Below are positions 48,008-56,763 of a stretch of 64,000 nt of DNA, piece after piece. The stretch's first letter is position 1; each line of letters opens with the position of its first letter. Location: the NCBI GenBank assembly GCA_020253445.1, contig JADCBP010000002.1, positions 62,001 through 126,000 of the forward strand. The letters are read 5' to 3'. Below the pieces are notes generated by a model, which had not been told where the DNA came from, did not search any database, and was given only the letters and a program-made list of their open reading frames with translations. The translations under genes were made by a program, and so were the position numbers. The DNA comes from Methylobacterium sp. GTDB lineage: Bacteria; Pseudomonadota; Alphaproteobacteria; Rhizobiales; Beijerinckiaceae.

Positions 48008-49003
48008 TCAAAGCAGCCCGTTTTCCTGCGCCAGCACCTTCAGCGACCGTTCCGGGCGCGCGCCGAGCTTCTGGATGACATGGCTCGCGGCCATCGTGCC
48101 GAGGCGGCCCGCCTTCTCGTAGCCGAGGCCCGCCGTGTAGCCGAACAGGAAGCCCGCCGCGAAGGCATCGCCCGCGCCGGTCGCATCCTCCAGCGTCTCG
48201 ATCGGGTAGGCCTGCACGGAGACGGTCATGGACCCCTCGATGATGACAGCGCCCTTCTCCGACCGCGTGACGGCCGCCCGCTTCGCCTCGTGGCGCAGCG
48301 CCGCGAGGGCGGTGTCGAAATCGGCGGTCTCATAGAGCGCCTTCAGTTCATGCTCGTTCGCGAAGACGAGATCCACGGTGCCGCTGGCGATCAGCTGGCG
48401 GAATTCCGCGCGATAGCGGTCGACGCAGAAGCTGTCGGAGAGGGTGAGGGCGACTTCGCGGCCGGCTTCATGCGCCAGATCCGCCGCCTTGCGGAAGGCG
48501 AGCTTCGCGGCCGGCGGGTCCCACAGATAGCCTTCGAGATAGGTCACGGCCGCGGCCTGCACGGTGGCGGGGTCGATATCGGCCTCGGTCAGGTTCTGGC
48601 AGGCGCCGAGGAACGTGTTCATCGTGCGTTCGCCATCGGGCGTCACGAGGATGAAGCTGCGCGCCGTGGCCTTGCCGTCGACCGCCGGACGGGTGCCGAA
48701 GGCTACGCCGGAGGCCACGATGTCATGGGCGTAGAGATCACCTAAAGGATCGGCCTTCACCTTGCCGATGAAGGCCGAGCGGGCGCCCAACGAGGCCGCA
48801 CCGACACCGGTATTCGCAGCCGAACCACCGGAGATGATCGTGACCGGGCCCATCGCGGCGTAGATGGCTTCCGCGCGATCCTCGTCGATCAGCGTCATCG
48901 AGCCCTTCACCACGCCCTGGCGATGCAGGAAATCCTCCTCGCAGCGGGCGATCACATCGACGATCGCATTGCCGATGGTGAGGACGTCATAGGTGCGGGA
49001 CAT
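48008..49003 (-). CDS. PfkB-family carbohydrate/adenosine kinase
   Basis: This 331-residue ribokinase-fold protein has the N-terminal ISGGSAANTGVGAASLGARSAFIGKV and the C-terminal PfkB signature DATGAGDAFAAGFLFGY with the catalytic Asp. The alphaproteobacterial members closest in style are annotated as adenosine kinases. The substrate is inferred only. I start at ATG 49003 (MSRTYDVLTIGNAIVDV), and the open frame to 49396 overlaps the Smr gene and is not coding. Confidence 0.88.
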   Translation of the reverse strand: MSRTYDVLTIGNAIVDVIARCEEDFLHRQGVVKGSMTLIDEDRAEAIYAAMGPVTIISGGSAANTGVGAASLGARSAFIGKVKADPLGDLYAHDIVASGVAFGTRPAVDGKATARSFILVTPDGERTMNTFLGACQNLTEADIDPATVQAAAVTYLEGYLWDPPAAKLAFRKAADLAHEAGREVALTLSDSFCVDRYRAEFRQLIASGTVDLVFANEHELKALYETADFDTALAALRHEAKRAAVTRSEKGAVIIEGSMTVSVQAYPIETLEDATGAGDAFAAGFLFGYTAGLGYEKAGRLGTMAASHVIQKLGARPERSLKVLAQENGLL

Positions 49004-49058
49004 GGGATTTTCCGGTTCACGAAGGGTCGCGAGGGGATGGCCGAGCGGAGGCGGGGCG

Positions 49059-49616
49059 TCAAGCCTTCTCGAACCTGCGCACCCGGCGCAGGCGCACATA
49101 AAGCGCCCCCTCGCCCCCATGGCCCGGCGCTGAGGCCTCGTAACCGAGCACGATGGTGCGCAGGGCAGGGTCGGCCAGCCAATGCGGCACGAGGCGCCGC
49201 AAGATGCCACGCTCCTCGCCGCGGGCATCGAGGCCGCCGCCCTTGCCGGTGATGACCAGAACGAGCTTCGCGCCGCGATGATGCATGGCGTAGAGGAATT
49301 CGAGCAAATCGCGATGCGCCTCGGCCTGTCGCAGGCCATGCAGGTCGATCCGACCGTCGAGCGGCTGCAACCCTCGCGCGACATCGCGCCGGGCACGCCG
49401 ATCCAGCGGCGCGAGGGGCGGAATGGGGCGTGGCGCGGCCTTTTTCAGGGGCCCGGTGACAGGGCTCGCAGCGGAAGGCAGTGGTGCGGGAACGGCGGGT
49501 GGCGGCTCTTCGGGCAATTCGGGCAGCATGCGGCCCGGCAAGGGTTTCGCCTGCCGTGCGACATGATGCCAGACCTCAACCTCATCCGGGGACAATCCGC
49601 GCCGCTTGCGCCGCAT
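49059..49616 (-). CDS. Smr-domain (MutS2-like) nuclease-family protein
   Basis: The C-terminal half (about 95-180) is an Smr domain with IDLHGLRQAEAHRDLLEFLYAMHHRGAKLVLVITGKGG and GHGGEGALYVRLRR. The N-terminal half is proline- and basic-rich. Smr domains can nick DNA or cleave RNA, and the stand-alone alphaproteobacterial form has no assigned job. I use ATG 49616 (MRRKRRGLSPDEVEVW), six bases after the mltA stop, giving 185 residues. The mltA-smr pairing is common in this group. Confidence 0.87.
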   Translation of the reverse strand: MRRKRRGLSPDEVEVWHHVARQAKPLPGRMLPELPEEPPPAVPAPLPSAASPVTGPLKKAAPRPIPPLAPLDRRARRDVARGLQPLDGRIDLHGLRQAEAHRDLLEFLYAMHHRGAKLVLVITGKGGGLDARGEERGILRRLVPHWLADPALRTIVLGYEASAPGHGGEGALYVRLRRVRRFEKA

Positions 49617-49620
49617 CGGG

Positions 49621-50844
49621 TCATGCCCCCCGCGGCCAGAAGACGACAAAACGCATGGAATCGCGCACGAGACCGGCGCGCTGTCCGGCTTCAGCACCCG
49701 ATCCCATGAAGAAATCTCCGCGCGCCGGGCCGAGAATCGCCGAACCGGTATCCTGCGCGATCATCAGGCGATCGAGAGGCCGGCGCGGGCCTTCGGGCGT
49801 GAGCGGCGAAACCTCGATCCAGACCGGCAGGCCATAGGGCCAGAGCGTACGATCCACCGCGAGGCTGCGTCCTGTCGTCAGTGGGACACCCGCGCCACCG
49901 ATCGGGCCGCGCGCAGGATCGAGCATCGGTTCGAGCGCGAAGAATATGTAGGAGCGGTTGCGCTCCATCAGTGCGCGCCCGCGCGCAGCATCGGCCCGAA
50001 GCCAGCCCATCAGGCGCTCCAGCGACATCTCCGGGAGGGGTATCTCGCCCTGCTCCGCGAGAATTCGGCCGATGGAGGTGTAGGGATGCCCGTTCCGCCC
50101 GGCATAGGTCAATCGCGCGCGCGTGCCATCCGTGAAGGTCAGGCGCGCGGAGCCCTGCACCTGGATGATGAAAAGCTCGGCCTCGTCCCGGAGCCATGCG
50201 ATTTCAAGACCCTGGCCGGCCAGCGCACCCGCCCGGATCGCCGCGCGATCCGGAAAGGCAGAAAAAAGGCCCTCGCGCAGGCGGGCGGCAGAATAGATCT
50301 GGTCGATGCCCGGCGGGCGGGGTTCATCCTGCGCAAAGGTCACGAGGTCCGGCGGACGGCGCAGCACCGGCACGGGAAACTCTGCCATGCGCTCTCGGGA
50401 CGCCACGATTTCCGGTTCGAAATAGGCCGTCAGGAAGCCATTCCCAATCCTGGGTCGGATTTCGAAGGGCTGGAAATGCGCCTCGAAGAACGCCCGCGCA
50501 GCCCGGCTGTCGGAGATCGGCTCGGCAAGAGATTTGCGACAGATGGCGACGAGCGCTTCCGGCGGCTTCACGCCGAGCCGCTGGGCAGCGGCACCTTCGG
50601 CCAAAGGCTTGCAGGTCTCGAGAAAGGCACGGAAGGCGGCGCCCGCATCGTCCTGCCCCCAGATGGAGAGCTCGGAGAAGGCGAGCGGGCGCAGATCCGC
50701 CTGTTCGGCCATGACTTGCAGGGCGCGCGGGATTTCGGCTGGCGCAGCGCCACTCACGGCCAGAAGCCCCAGCCCGGCAACGACCAGAGCCTCAGGCCGA
50801 TTCAGTCGCCACCAGACGCCAGTTCGGATCCCGCGAGGTGACAT
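49621..50844 (-). CDS. mltA: Membrane-bound lytic murein transglycosylase A (MltA family)
   Basis: MltA cleaves peptidoglycan glycan strands to 1,6-anhydro products. The MltA domain spans about 120-300 (GFLTAYFEPEIVAS, FIIQVQGSARLTFTDG, LTYAGRNGHPYTSIGRILAEQG). A 3D domain follows, with PYGLPVWIEVSP, LMIAQDTGSAILGPARGDFFMGSG and catalytic Asp. An N-terminal hydrophobic segment (LVVAGLGLLAVSGAAPA) acts as a signal; I see no lipobox cysteine. The best ATG, 50844, makes the gene overlap timA by 53 bp. A non-standard start further in is possible. Confidence 0.9.
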   Translation of the reverse strand: MSPRGIRTGVWWRLNRPEALVVAGLGLLAVSGAAPAEIPRALQVMAEQADLRPLAFSELSIWGQDDAGAAFRAFLETCKPLAEGAAAQRLGVKPPEALVAICRKSLAEPISDSRAARAFFEAHFQPFEIRPRIGNGFLTAYFEPEIVASRERMAEFPVPVLRRPPDLVTFAQDEPRPPGIDQIYSAARLREGLFSAFPDRAAIRAGALAGQGLEIAWLRDEAELFIIQVQGSARLTFTDGTRARLTYAGRNGHPYTSIGRILAEQGEIPLPEMSLERLMGWLRADAARGRALMERNRSYIFFALEPMLDPARGPIGGAGVPLTTGRSLAVDRTLWPYGLPVWIEVSPLTPEGPRRPLDRLMIAQDTGSAILGPARGDFFMGSGAEAGQRAGLVRDSMRFVVFWPRGA

Positions 50845-51499
50845 CGCGCGCGAAGGTCCAGATATCCGTGACATCGGTGACCTTTTCGGGGTTGCCATCG
50901 ATGACCGCGCCCTGCGCATCACGCGTTGCGGTGATGAGCTTGGAGAGGAATTTCACCGTCACCTGCGCACTCTTCGCGCGCAGCAGGGCATCCGAGAATT
51001 CGGCCTTGTCGATGGAGACGAATTGTGTCTCGACCTTCTCGTTGCGGCTCTCGCGATCCTTGATCGCGCCCTCGAAGCCCTCATAGACCTCTGGCGAGAG
51101 GAGATCCTTCAGGGTGCGGCGGTCGCCCTGCGCGAAGGCCATCACGATCATTTCATAGGCCGCCCGCGCGCCGCCAAGGAACTCGCGCGGGTCAAAGGTG
51201 GAATCGCTCTGCATGATCTGGACAAGGCCGCCAAAAGCGGGCGAATCCGGCGGAACCACGCCGGCCAGGCGGGCTTCCGGCTCGGCGGCCGGCTGAGGTC
51301 CCCGCACGCTGGGCAGCGGAACGACATTGGTGTTGCTGGCGCCCGGCGCCGGCTGTTCCGCCGCCTGCTCGCGGCGAATCATCAAATCCTGAGGCGGTTT
51401 CTCGGTGCCCGTGCGTTGGCCCAGAACCGAGCGCAGCTTGTAGATGACGAAAATCGCCAGCCCGAGGAAAACAAGCGTGAGAATGTCGAAATTCTGCAT
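50792..51499 (-). CDS. TIM44-like domain protein TimA
   Basis: The 235-residue protein has a single N-terminal transmembrane helix (DILTLVFLGLAIFVIYKLRSVLGQR), a Pro-rich linker, and a Tim44-like domain at about 95-235. Alphaproteobacterial TimA is the bacterial relative of the mitochondrial import motor subunit Tim44. Its bacterial role, probably at the inner membrane, is unsettled. It neighbours fxsA and secB, a conserved arrangement, and a 176-bp gap separates the divergent fxsA start. Confidence 0.9.
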   Translation of the reverse strand: MQNFDILTLVFLGLAIFVIYKLRSVLGQRTGTEKPPQDLMIRREQAAEQPAPGASNTNVVPLPSVRGPQPAAEPEARLAGVVPPDSPAFGGLVQIMQSDSTFDPREFLGGARAAYEMIVMAFAQGDRRTLKDLLSPEVYEGFEGAIKDRESRNEKVETQFVSIDKAEFSDALLRAKSAQVTVKFLSKLITATRDAQGAVIDGNPEKVTDVTDIWTFARDVTSRDPNWRLVATESA

Positions 51500-51675
51500 C
51501 GAGGAGCACCTGTACAGTCGCGAAACCCATGGGCCGGACCCATTGGTTCCTGCTTTATCCTTCCCATATAGGGTGTTCGATTGTCTGGCGCCATCCCCGA
51601 TTCGACCGGCAGGCGCAAGGAAAACGAGGCGAAAGATTCCGGATGGGCCGATTTCCCGACCCGAATGAGCGCAAT

Positions 51676-52134
51676 ATGGCCATGGCGCGCGGCCTTCAGG
51701 CTTTCGTGCTGCGCCCTGGCCTGTGGTTTCTGCTCTGGATGGCGCTGGAAGGCGCGTTGTTCATGCTGCTGGCCCAGAAATGGGGTCTTGGAACCGTCAT
51801 TCTTGCGGCCTTCGGCAAGAGCGCGCTGGGGCTTTTCGCGCTGGTCTGGCTGACCGGGCGCTCGCTGCTGAAGGTTTCCGCGCCGGGCTTCCGCCTCATC
51901 CAGCTGGAAAGGCTCGGCACCGGCATGATGTTCGCGCTGACCCTGATGATGCCGGGTTTCGTGCTTTCGCTTTTCGGGCTGGCGCTGCTGGCGCCGGGGC
52001 TGCGCAGCGCGCTCATCCGGCGCGCTGCGCGGCCGCCGCAGAGGGATGACGTGATCGATCTTGAACCCGGAGAATGGCGCGAAATCCCCACGCGGGAAAC
52101 CCGGTTGCCGCCCGATGCAGCGAACCGGCCTTGA
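51676..52134 (+). CDS. FxsA-like inner-membrane protein
   Basis: The 152-residue protein has two pairs of hydrophobic segments (about 10-30, 35-52 and 75-105) followed by a soluble, charged C-terminus ending DVIDLEPGEWREIPT. Position between timA and secB, where Hyphomicrobiales carry fxsA, is a main argument. The helix pattern agrees but sequence similarity by eye is modest. The start is uncertain: ATG 51676 precedes the first helix closely, ATG 51643 would add 11 residues, and neither has a strong ribosome-binding site. Confidence 0.7.
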   Translation: MAMARGLQAFVLRPGLWFLLWMALEGALFMLLAQKWGLGTVILAAFGKSALGLFALVWLTGRSLLKVSAPGFRLIQLERLGTGMMFALTLMMPGFVLSLFGLALLAPGLRSALIRRAARPPQRDDVIDLEPGEWREIPTRETRLPPDAANRP

Positions 52135-52141
52135 GGCGCGC

Positions 52142-52190
52142 GGGCCTTGCATGTAAGCCGTCGCCCGAATATCGGGTGATTGCAAGGCCC
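52142..52190 (+). promoter_or_regulatory. Nested hairpin upstream of secB
   Basis: GGGCCTTGCA (52142-52151) and TGCAAGGCCC (52181-52190) are perfect 10-bp arms. Inside them CCCGA...TCGGG (52164-52176) forms a second hairpin. It fills most of the 102-bp fxsA-secB gap. No T-run follows, so a leader or processing structure is likelier than a terminator. Confidence 0.6.
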
Positions 52191-52236
52191 CGGCGGGCCA
52201 GATACCCGCCTGACACACGAGGACAGGATCAGAACC

Positions 52237-52701
52237 ATGGCTGAAGGAAATGGCGGCATGCCGCAGCTCGATGCGCTTGCGCAATATGTGAAGGATCTGT
52301 CCTTCGAGAACCCGAATGCACCGCGCTCGCTGCAACCGAAGCAGGTTCCGCCGGCCATCAACGTCCAGGTGAACGTGAACGCGAAGGAACTGGGCGGCGG
52401 CGAATTCGAGGTCGATCTCTCGCTCGAGGGTTCGGCGGGCGAGGCCGACGACCTGATCTTCCGCTTCGAGCTCCTGTATTCCGGCATTTTCCGGCTCGTG
52501 AACATTCCCGCCGAGCTCATGCACCAGGTGGTCATGATCGAGTGCCCGCGCCTGCTCTTCCCGTTCGCGCGCTCCATTGTGGGCAATGCTGTTCGTGACG
52601 GCGGCTTCCCGCCCTTCCTGCTCCAGCCGATCGATTTCGGCGCGCTCTATCACCAGAGGATGGCGGAAATGCAGGATTCAGCCGGGATCGCGCGCAACTG
52701 A
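52237..52701 (+). CDS. secB: Protein-export chaperone SecB
   Basis: SecB keeps preproteins unfolded and hands them to SecA. Family hallmarks include QYVKDLSFENPNAP, INVQVNVNAKELGGGEFEVDLSLEG, LMHQVVMIECPRLLFPFARSIVGNAVRDGGFPPFLLQPIDF. The start at ATG 52237 behind GAGGACAGG gives 154 residues. It converges on dnaQ with four bases between the stops. Confidence 0.97.
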   Translation: MAEGNGGMPQLDALAQYVKDLSFENPNAPRSLQPKQVPPAINVQVNVNAKELGGGEFEVDLSLEGSAGEADDLIFRFELLYSGIFRLVNIPAELMHQVVMIECPRLLFPFARSIVGNAVRDGGFPPFLLQPIDFGALYHQRMAEMQDSAGIARN

Positions 52702-52705
52702 ACCC

Positions 52706-53440
52706 TCACGCGGGAGGCGGCTCCACAACCGCCTTTTCCGCCTCGGCCCAATAGGCCTTCCAGAGCGCCTTGTCGCCCATCTCCGCGACGAAGGCGCGGT
52801 GCAGGGCGCGCTCTTCCTCCGTGATCAGATGAATGGCCAGGAGTTGCGCGCGCTGCTGCGCCCGTTCGGCGGAATCCGGCCCGGATCCTCCATCGCGATC
52901 GGATGAGGCGCCGAGCAGCAGGCTCGATTGCTTGCCGCCGGTCAGCTCCGCATAGACCTCCGCGAGGATCTCGGCATCGAGCAGCGCCCCATGGCGCGAG
53001 CGCCGGCTGTTGTCGATGCCATAGCGCGCGCAGAGCGCATCAAGCGAATTCTGCTGCCCCGGATGTTTCCGCCGGGCGATGGCGAGGGTATCGATCACCC
53101 GGTCTGCGGCGAGCGAGCCCTTTTTCATGCGCTTCAGTTCGGCATTCAGGAAACCCATATCGAAGCTCGCATTGTGGATGACCAGTGGATCATCCCCGAT
53201 AAAGGCGAGAAACTCCTCGGCGACCTGCCGGAAGACCGGCTTGTCAGCAAGAAAAGCATCGGAAAGCCCGTGCACCGCGAAAGCTTCGGGCGACATCGGG
53301 CGCTCCGGGTTGATGTAGCGGTGGAAGACCTGCCCCGTGACGAAGCGGTTGACGATTTCCACGCAGCCGATCTCCACGAGACGGTCGCCGCGCAGGGGAT
53401 CGAGGCCGGTCGTTTCGGTATCGAGCACAATCTCGCGCAT
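52706..53440 (-). CDS. dnaQ: DNA polymerase III epsilon subunit (proofreading)
   Basis: Epsilon is the 3'-5' proofreading exonuclease of the replicase. The DEDDh motifs are REIVLDTETTGLDPLRGD (ExoI), IHNASFDMGFLN (ExoII) and RSRHGALLDAEILAEVY (ExoIII with His). The C-terminal region after about 185 carries the polymerase-binding tail. The 244 residues fit. It ends the run PPSR-maf-aroE-coaE-dnaQ, the same order found beside the Caulobacter origin. Confidence 0.96.
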   Translation of the reverse strand: MREIVLDTETTGLDPLRGDRLVEIGCVEIVNRFVTGQVFHRYINPERPMSPEAFAVHGLSDAFLADKPVFRQVAEEFLAFIGDDPLVIHNASFDMGFLNAELKRMKKGSLAADRVIDTLAIARRKHPGQQNSLDALCARYGIDNSRRSRHGALLDAEILAEVYAELTGGKQSSLLLGASSDRDGGSGPDSAERAQQRAQLLAIHLITEEERALHRAFVAEMGDKALWKAYWAEAEKAVVEPPPA

Positions 53441-53455
53441 GGTTCCGCCCGAATG

Positions 53456-54046
53456 TCAGTAGAGGCGCGGTGCCAGGGCCCGGAGAAGGGCCTGAAGATC
53501 GTTCCGCGCGGCCGGAAAACCCCGGCTGGTTTCCAGTATGGCATGGGCGCGTTTGCGTTTCTCGGCATCCGGCATCTGGCGGTTCAGAAGAGCGTGGAAA
53601 AGTTCCTGGGTCATGCCGGGCCGGGCCATCACGCGCGATTCTTGAGTCGCGGGCGAAACGGTGGTCACCAGCACGGCATCACACCGGTTTTCGCCTTTCG
53701 TTTCGAAGAGCAAGGGCACATCGAGCACGATGAGCCTGTGGCCCGCGCGTTGGGCTTGGGCGATCGCCTGCTCTTCTTCTTCGCGCACGAGCGGATGCAC
53801 GATCGACTCCAGTTTCCGGAAGCGCTCCGCCTTGCCATCCAGAGCGCCCGCGAGCTTCCTGCGATCCACCTCGCCATCCTTGACCGTGCCGGGAAAAGCC
53901 TCCTCGATCAGCGGCGCGGCGCGTCCGCGATAGAGGGCGTGAACCGCAGCATCAGCATCATGAACCGGCACGCCGAGTTCGCGCAGCATGGCAGCGGTGG
54001 CGGATTTGCCCGTGCCGATCGAACCCGTGAGGCCCAGCCGGAACAT
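53456..54046 (-). CDS. coaE: Dephospho-CoA kinase
   Basis: CoaE phosphorylates the ribose 3'-OH of dephospho-CoA, the last step of CoA synthesis. The P-loop is GLTGSIGTGKSATAAMLRELG at the N-terminus. VHPLVREEEE and VLDVPLLFETKGENRCDAVLVTTVSPATQ are typical. The length of 196 residues is normal. It lies six bases behind aroE and 15 ahead of dnaQ. Confidence 0.96.
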   Translation of the reverse strand: MFRLGLTGSIGTGKSATAAMLRELGVPVHDADAAVHALYRGRAAPLIEEAFPGTVKDGEVDRRKLAGALDGKAERFRKLESIVHPLVREEEEQAIAQAQRAGHRLIVLDVPLLFETKGENRCDAVLVTTVSPATQESRVMARPGMTQELFHALLNRQMPDAEKRKRAHAILETSRGFPAARNDLQALLRALAPRLY

Positions 54047-54052
54047 TTCGGG

Positions 54053-54895
54053 TCACTTCGGCAGATGCGCGACGAGATGCGCATGCAGGGCTTCGGTGAC
54101 CTCCGGTTTACGGCCGAACCATTTCTCGAAGCCGGGCACGGCCTGATGCAGCAGCATGCCGAGGCCATCAAGCGTCTTGAGCCCGCGCGCCTTCGCCGCC
54201 GCCAGAAGCGGTGTTTCCAGTGGCACATAGACGATATCCGCAACGATCGCATGCGCGGGAAGGGCTGAAAGATCGAGCTTCAGCGGTTCCTTGCCCTGCA
54301 TGCCGAGACTCGTCGTGTTGATCAGGAGATCGAATTCGGCGAGCGCCGTGTCTTTCGCGGCCCATGGAACGATCTCGACCGGGGCATCGGGCGCGACCTT
54401 CTTCAGGTCGGCCACCAGCTTGCGGGCGCGATCCGACGAGCGGTTGCAGAAGGCGAGTCGCCGGGGTTTCCGCTCCAATAAAGGCATCGCAAGGCCGCGC
54501 GCGCCGCCGCCCGCGCCAAGCAGGAGGATGCGGCTGTTGGCCTGCTCCCATCCGGGATGAACGGCATCGAGATGGGCAACGAAGCCGGTCCCATCCGTAT
54601 TGTCGCCCCAGATCTCGCCATTCTCGAACCAGATCGTGTTCACGGCTTCGAGCGCGGAGGCACGTGGCGTGGTGTGCGTGCAGGCGCGGAAGGCCGCTTC
54701 CTTGTTGGGAATCGTGACATTGCAACCCGCGAATCCGCGCGCAGAGAGGCTTTGGAGGAAGGTGGCCACATTCTCCGGTGGCACTTCCTCGCGGCCATAT
54801 TCGCCTGCAATGCCATATTCCTTCAGCCAGAAGCTGTGCAGCAAGGGCGAGCGCGCCTGAGAGACCGGAAATCCAATGACGAGCGCGCGCTTCAT
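54053..54895 (-). CDS. aroE: Shikimate dehydrogenase (NADP+)
   Basis: AroE reduces 3-dehydroshikimate to shikimate in aromatic amino-acid synthesis. The substrate domain has GFPVSQARSPLLHSFWL and GCNVTIPNKEAAF with the catalytic Lys, and GDNTDGTGFVAHL has the Asp. The NADP site is LLLGAGGGARGLAMPL, and NTTSLGMQGKEPL follows. The 280 residues match the family. The start overlaps the maf stop by four bases. Confidence 0.96.
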   Translation of the reverse strand: MKRALVIGFPVSQARSPLLHSFWLKEYGIAGEYGREEVPPENVATFLQSLSARGFAGCNVTIPNKEAAFRACTHTTPRASALEAVNTIWFENGEIWGDNTDGTGFVAHLDAVHPGWEQANSRILLLGAGGGARGLAMPLLERKPRRLAFCNRSSDRARKLVADLKKVAPDAPVEIVPWAAKDTALAEFDLLINTTSLGMQGKEPLKLDLSALPAHAIVADIVYVPLETPLLAAAKARGLKTLDGLGMLLHQAVPGFEKWFGRKPEVTEALHAHLVAHLPK

Positions 54896-55533
54896 GCCTC
54901 GATCTCCTCGGCGCCGGCCAGCACGCCCGCCTCGCGCAGCGCATAGAGCACTCCAAGCAGCGGCAGGCCGAGAATGGTCGCGTGATCGCCGACGATCTCC
55001 GAAAAGAGATGCGGACCAAGACCCTCCATCTCGTAGCCGCCGACGGTTTCGGTGACGCGCGGACCCATCGCGTCGAGATAGCTTTCAAGAAAGGCATCGT
55101 CAAAGGGCCGCATGAGCAGCGTAGCCGAGGAAAGGCCTGCCCAGAGCACGGTTTCGCCGCGCCGCAGGGCCGAGGCCGAATGCAGGTGATGCGCCTTGCC
55201 CCGGAGACGCGCGATCTGCGCCTGTGCAGCGCCGCGATCCGCCGGCTTCATGAAGAGAGAGCCCTCAAGGTCGAGGGTCTGGTCGGCGGCGAGAACCAGG
55301 CGATCCGGGTGAAGCCGCGCGACAGCCTCGGCCTTGGCATGGGCCAGGGCGATGGCGATTTCAGCAGGGTCGGCACGGCTTTCCAGCAGAGTGGCGGCGA
55401 TCGCCTTCTCATCCACCCGCGGCCGGATGATCTCGAGCGGGATACCACAGGATTCCAGCAGCAGCCGACGCGCGGAACTGCCCGAGGCGAGAACGAGTGG
55501 CTCGCCCCCGAGCCAGAAAGGAGAGGCACTCAT
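54892..55533 (-). CDS. Maf-family nucleoside triphosphate pyrophosphatase
   Basis: Maf proteins hydrolyse non-canonical or modified nucleotides and were first described as septum-formation inhibitors. The 213-residue chain has [30 protein letters not shown] at the N-terminus, the catalytic [12 protein letters not shown], and [27 protein letters not shown] near the end. The specificity subfamily is not assigned. It overlaps both aroE and the PPSR gene by four bases (ATGA). Confidence 0.94.
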   Translation of the reverse strand: MSASPFWLGGEPLVLASGSSARRLLLESCGIPLEIIRPRVDEKAIAATLLESRADPAEIAIALAHAKAEAVARLHPDRLVLAADQTLDLEGSLFMKPADRGAAQAQIARLRGKAHHLHSASALRRGETVLWAGLSSATLLMRPFDDAFLESYLDAMGPRVTETVGGYEMEGLGPHLFSEIVGDHATILGLPLLGVLYALREAGVLAGAEEIEA

Positions 55534-56363
55534 TGCGCGATCAGCCCCAGGCGATGCGTGCGGTGCAGATCGATGATGGCCGCCGCGGTCTCTTCGATCG
55601 AGCGGCGTGTGACATCGATCACCGGCCAGTCATGCTTGTCGAAGAGCCGCCGGGCCCGCAGGATTTCATCGATCACGGATTGCTTGTCCGTGTAGGCCGC
55701 GTCCCGGTCATCGGCATGGAGCGCGAGCAGGCGGTTCTGGCGGATCTGCACGATGCGCTCGGGCGATGCCACGAGACCCACGACCAGCGGCTTGAGCAGA
55801 TGCTCGAGTTCCGTCGGCGGCGGCACACCGGGCACCAGAGGCACATTGGCGGTCTTGATGCCGCGATTGGCGAGATAGATGCTCGTTGGCGTCTTGGAGG
55901 TGCGGCTGACGCCGACCAGCACGACATCGGCCTGCTCGAGATTGTCGAGCAGCTGGCCGTCATCATGCATCATGGTGAAATTCAGGGCATCGATGCGCCG
56001 GAAATACTCGGTGGAAAGGGTGTGCTGTCCACCGATGCGCGGGGTCATCGCCACGCCGAGATAGGATTGGAACAAACCAACGATCGGCTCCAGGACCGAC
56101 ATGCTCGGGCACCCCATTTCCTCGCAGGCCGAGCGCAGGCGCTCCGACAGATCCTTCTCGACAAGCGTGAAGAGAACAATGCCCGGCTCGTTTTCGATTT
56201 CCGAGATCACGCGATCGAGTTGCCGCATGTTGCGCACCAGCGGATAGACATGCTCGATCGGAGAGATTCCCTGATACTGGGCCGTCGCGGCTCGCCCGAC
56301 GGTGATCAGCGTCTCGCCGGTGGAATCCGAGACGAGATGGAGATGAAAGAAATTGCGGCCCAT
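55530..56363 (-). CDS. PEP synthase/pyruvate phosphate dikinase regulatory protein (PPSR, DUF299)
   Basis: This bifunctional kinase/pyrophosphorylase family reversibly inactivates PEP synthase or pyruvate phosphate dikinase through threonine phosphorylation. The 277 residues include the N-terminal [13 protein letters not shown], the P-loop-like [18 protein letters not shown] and [10 protein letters not shown]. It belongs to the family of Caulobacter CC_0001 and, I believe, Rickettsia RP001, the gene on one side of their origin. Its divergent partner here is hemE, as in those genomes. Confidence 0.93.
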   Translation of the reverse strand: MGRNFFHLHLVSDSTGETLITVGRAATAQYQGISPIEHVYPLVRNMRQLDRVISEIENEPGIVLFTLVEKDLSERLRSACEEMGCPSMSVLEPIVGLFQSYLGVAMTPRIGGQHTLSTEYFRRIDALNFTMMHDDGQLLDNLEQADVVLVGVSRTSKTPTSIYLANRGIKTANVPLVPGVPPPTELEHLLKPLVVGLVASPERIVQIRQNRLLALHADDRDAAYTDKQSVIDEILRARRLFDKHDWPVIDVTRRSIEETAAAIIDLHRTHRLGLIAQ

Positions 56364-56763
56364 CGCGTTCCGTAACTCGCTGGATTCGCCCGGTTGTCTG
56401 GCTTGTCTACGGACTTCTCCACAGGGCTGTTGTCAAGCCGGGAAAGCCGGGCTGAACGCGGGCATCGCTGACCCGCATCGCTTTCGGGGTGGGGAAAAGC
56501 CCGCATTCGGATTCACAGACCCACAAGCGGGAGAGGTTCGGAAATGTCAGGAATGATATCCGGCATAAGCTCCTGGCTTGTGAATCCGCGGCAGGAACTC
56601 TCTTGTTTTCAAGCGGTTCGGCAAGCACGGTCCGAGGCGGGCTGTGGATGGTCTCGCGGATGGATGGCAAGGTGCTGTGGACGGAAGCCGTCTTTCGCTC
56701 TAAGCCCCTCCAAGAGAAAAAGAAAAGAAGAAGGTTTCCTTTCTTTATTAGAGGGGTCTGGGG
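56364..56763. other. Putative chromosomal replication origin (oriC) between PPSR and hemE
   Basis: This 400-bp gap has no credible gene. DnaA-box-like words are TTCTCCACA at 56415-56423 (one mismatch to TTATCCACA), GGATTCACA at 56509-56517 and in reverse at 56579-56587, and TGTGGATGG (56643-56651) and TGTGGACGG (56676-56684), 33 bp apart in the same orientation. A purine-then-pyrimidine AT-rich tract at 56711-56750 is a candidate unwinding element. The position between hemE and the RP001/CC_0001-type gene is that of the Caulobacter and Rickettsia origins. No perfect DnaA box and no CtrA site (TTAA-N7-TTAA) is seen. Promoters of both flanking genes must also lie here. Confidence 0.65.

Noticed and set aside
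49004..49396. PfkB kinase extended to 49396
   Set aside because: The extension overlaps the Smr gene in another frame and precedes the conserved start MSRTYDVLTIGNAIVDV.
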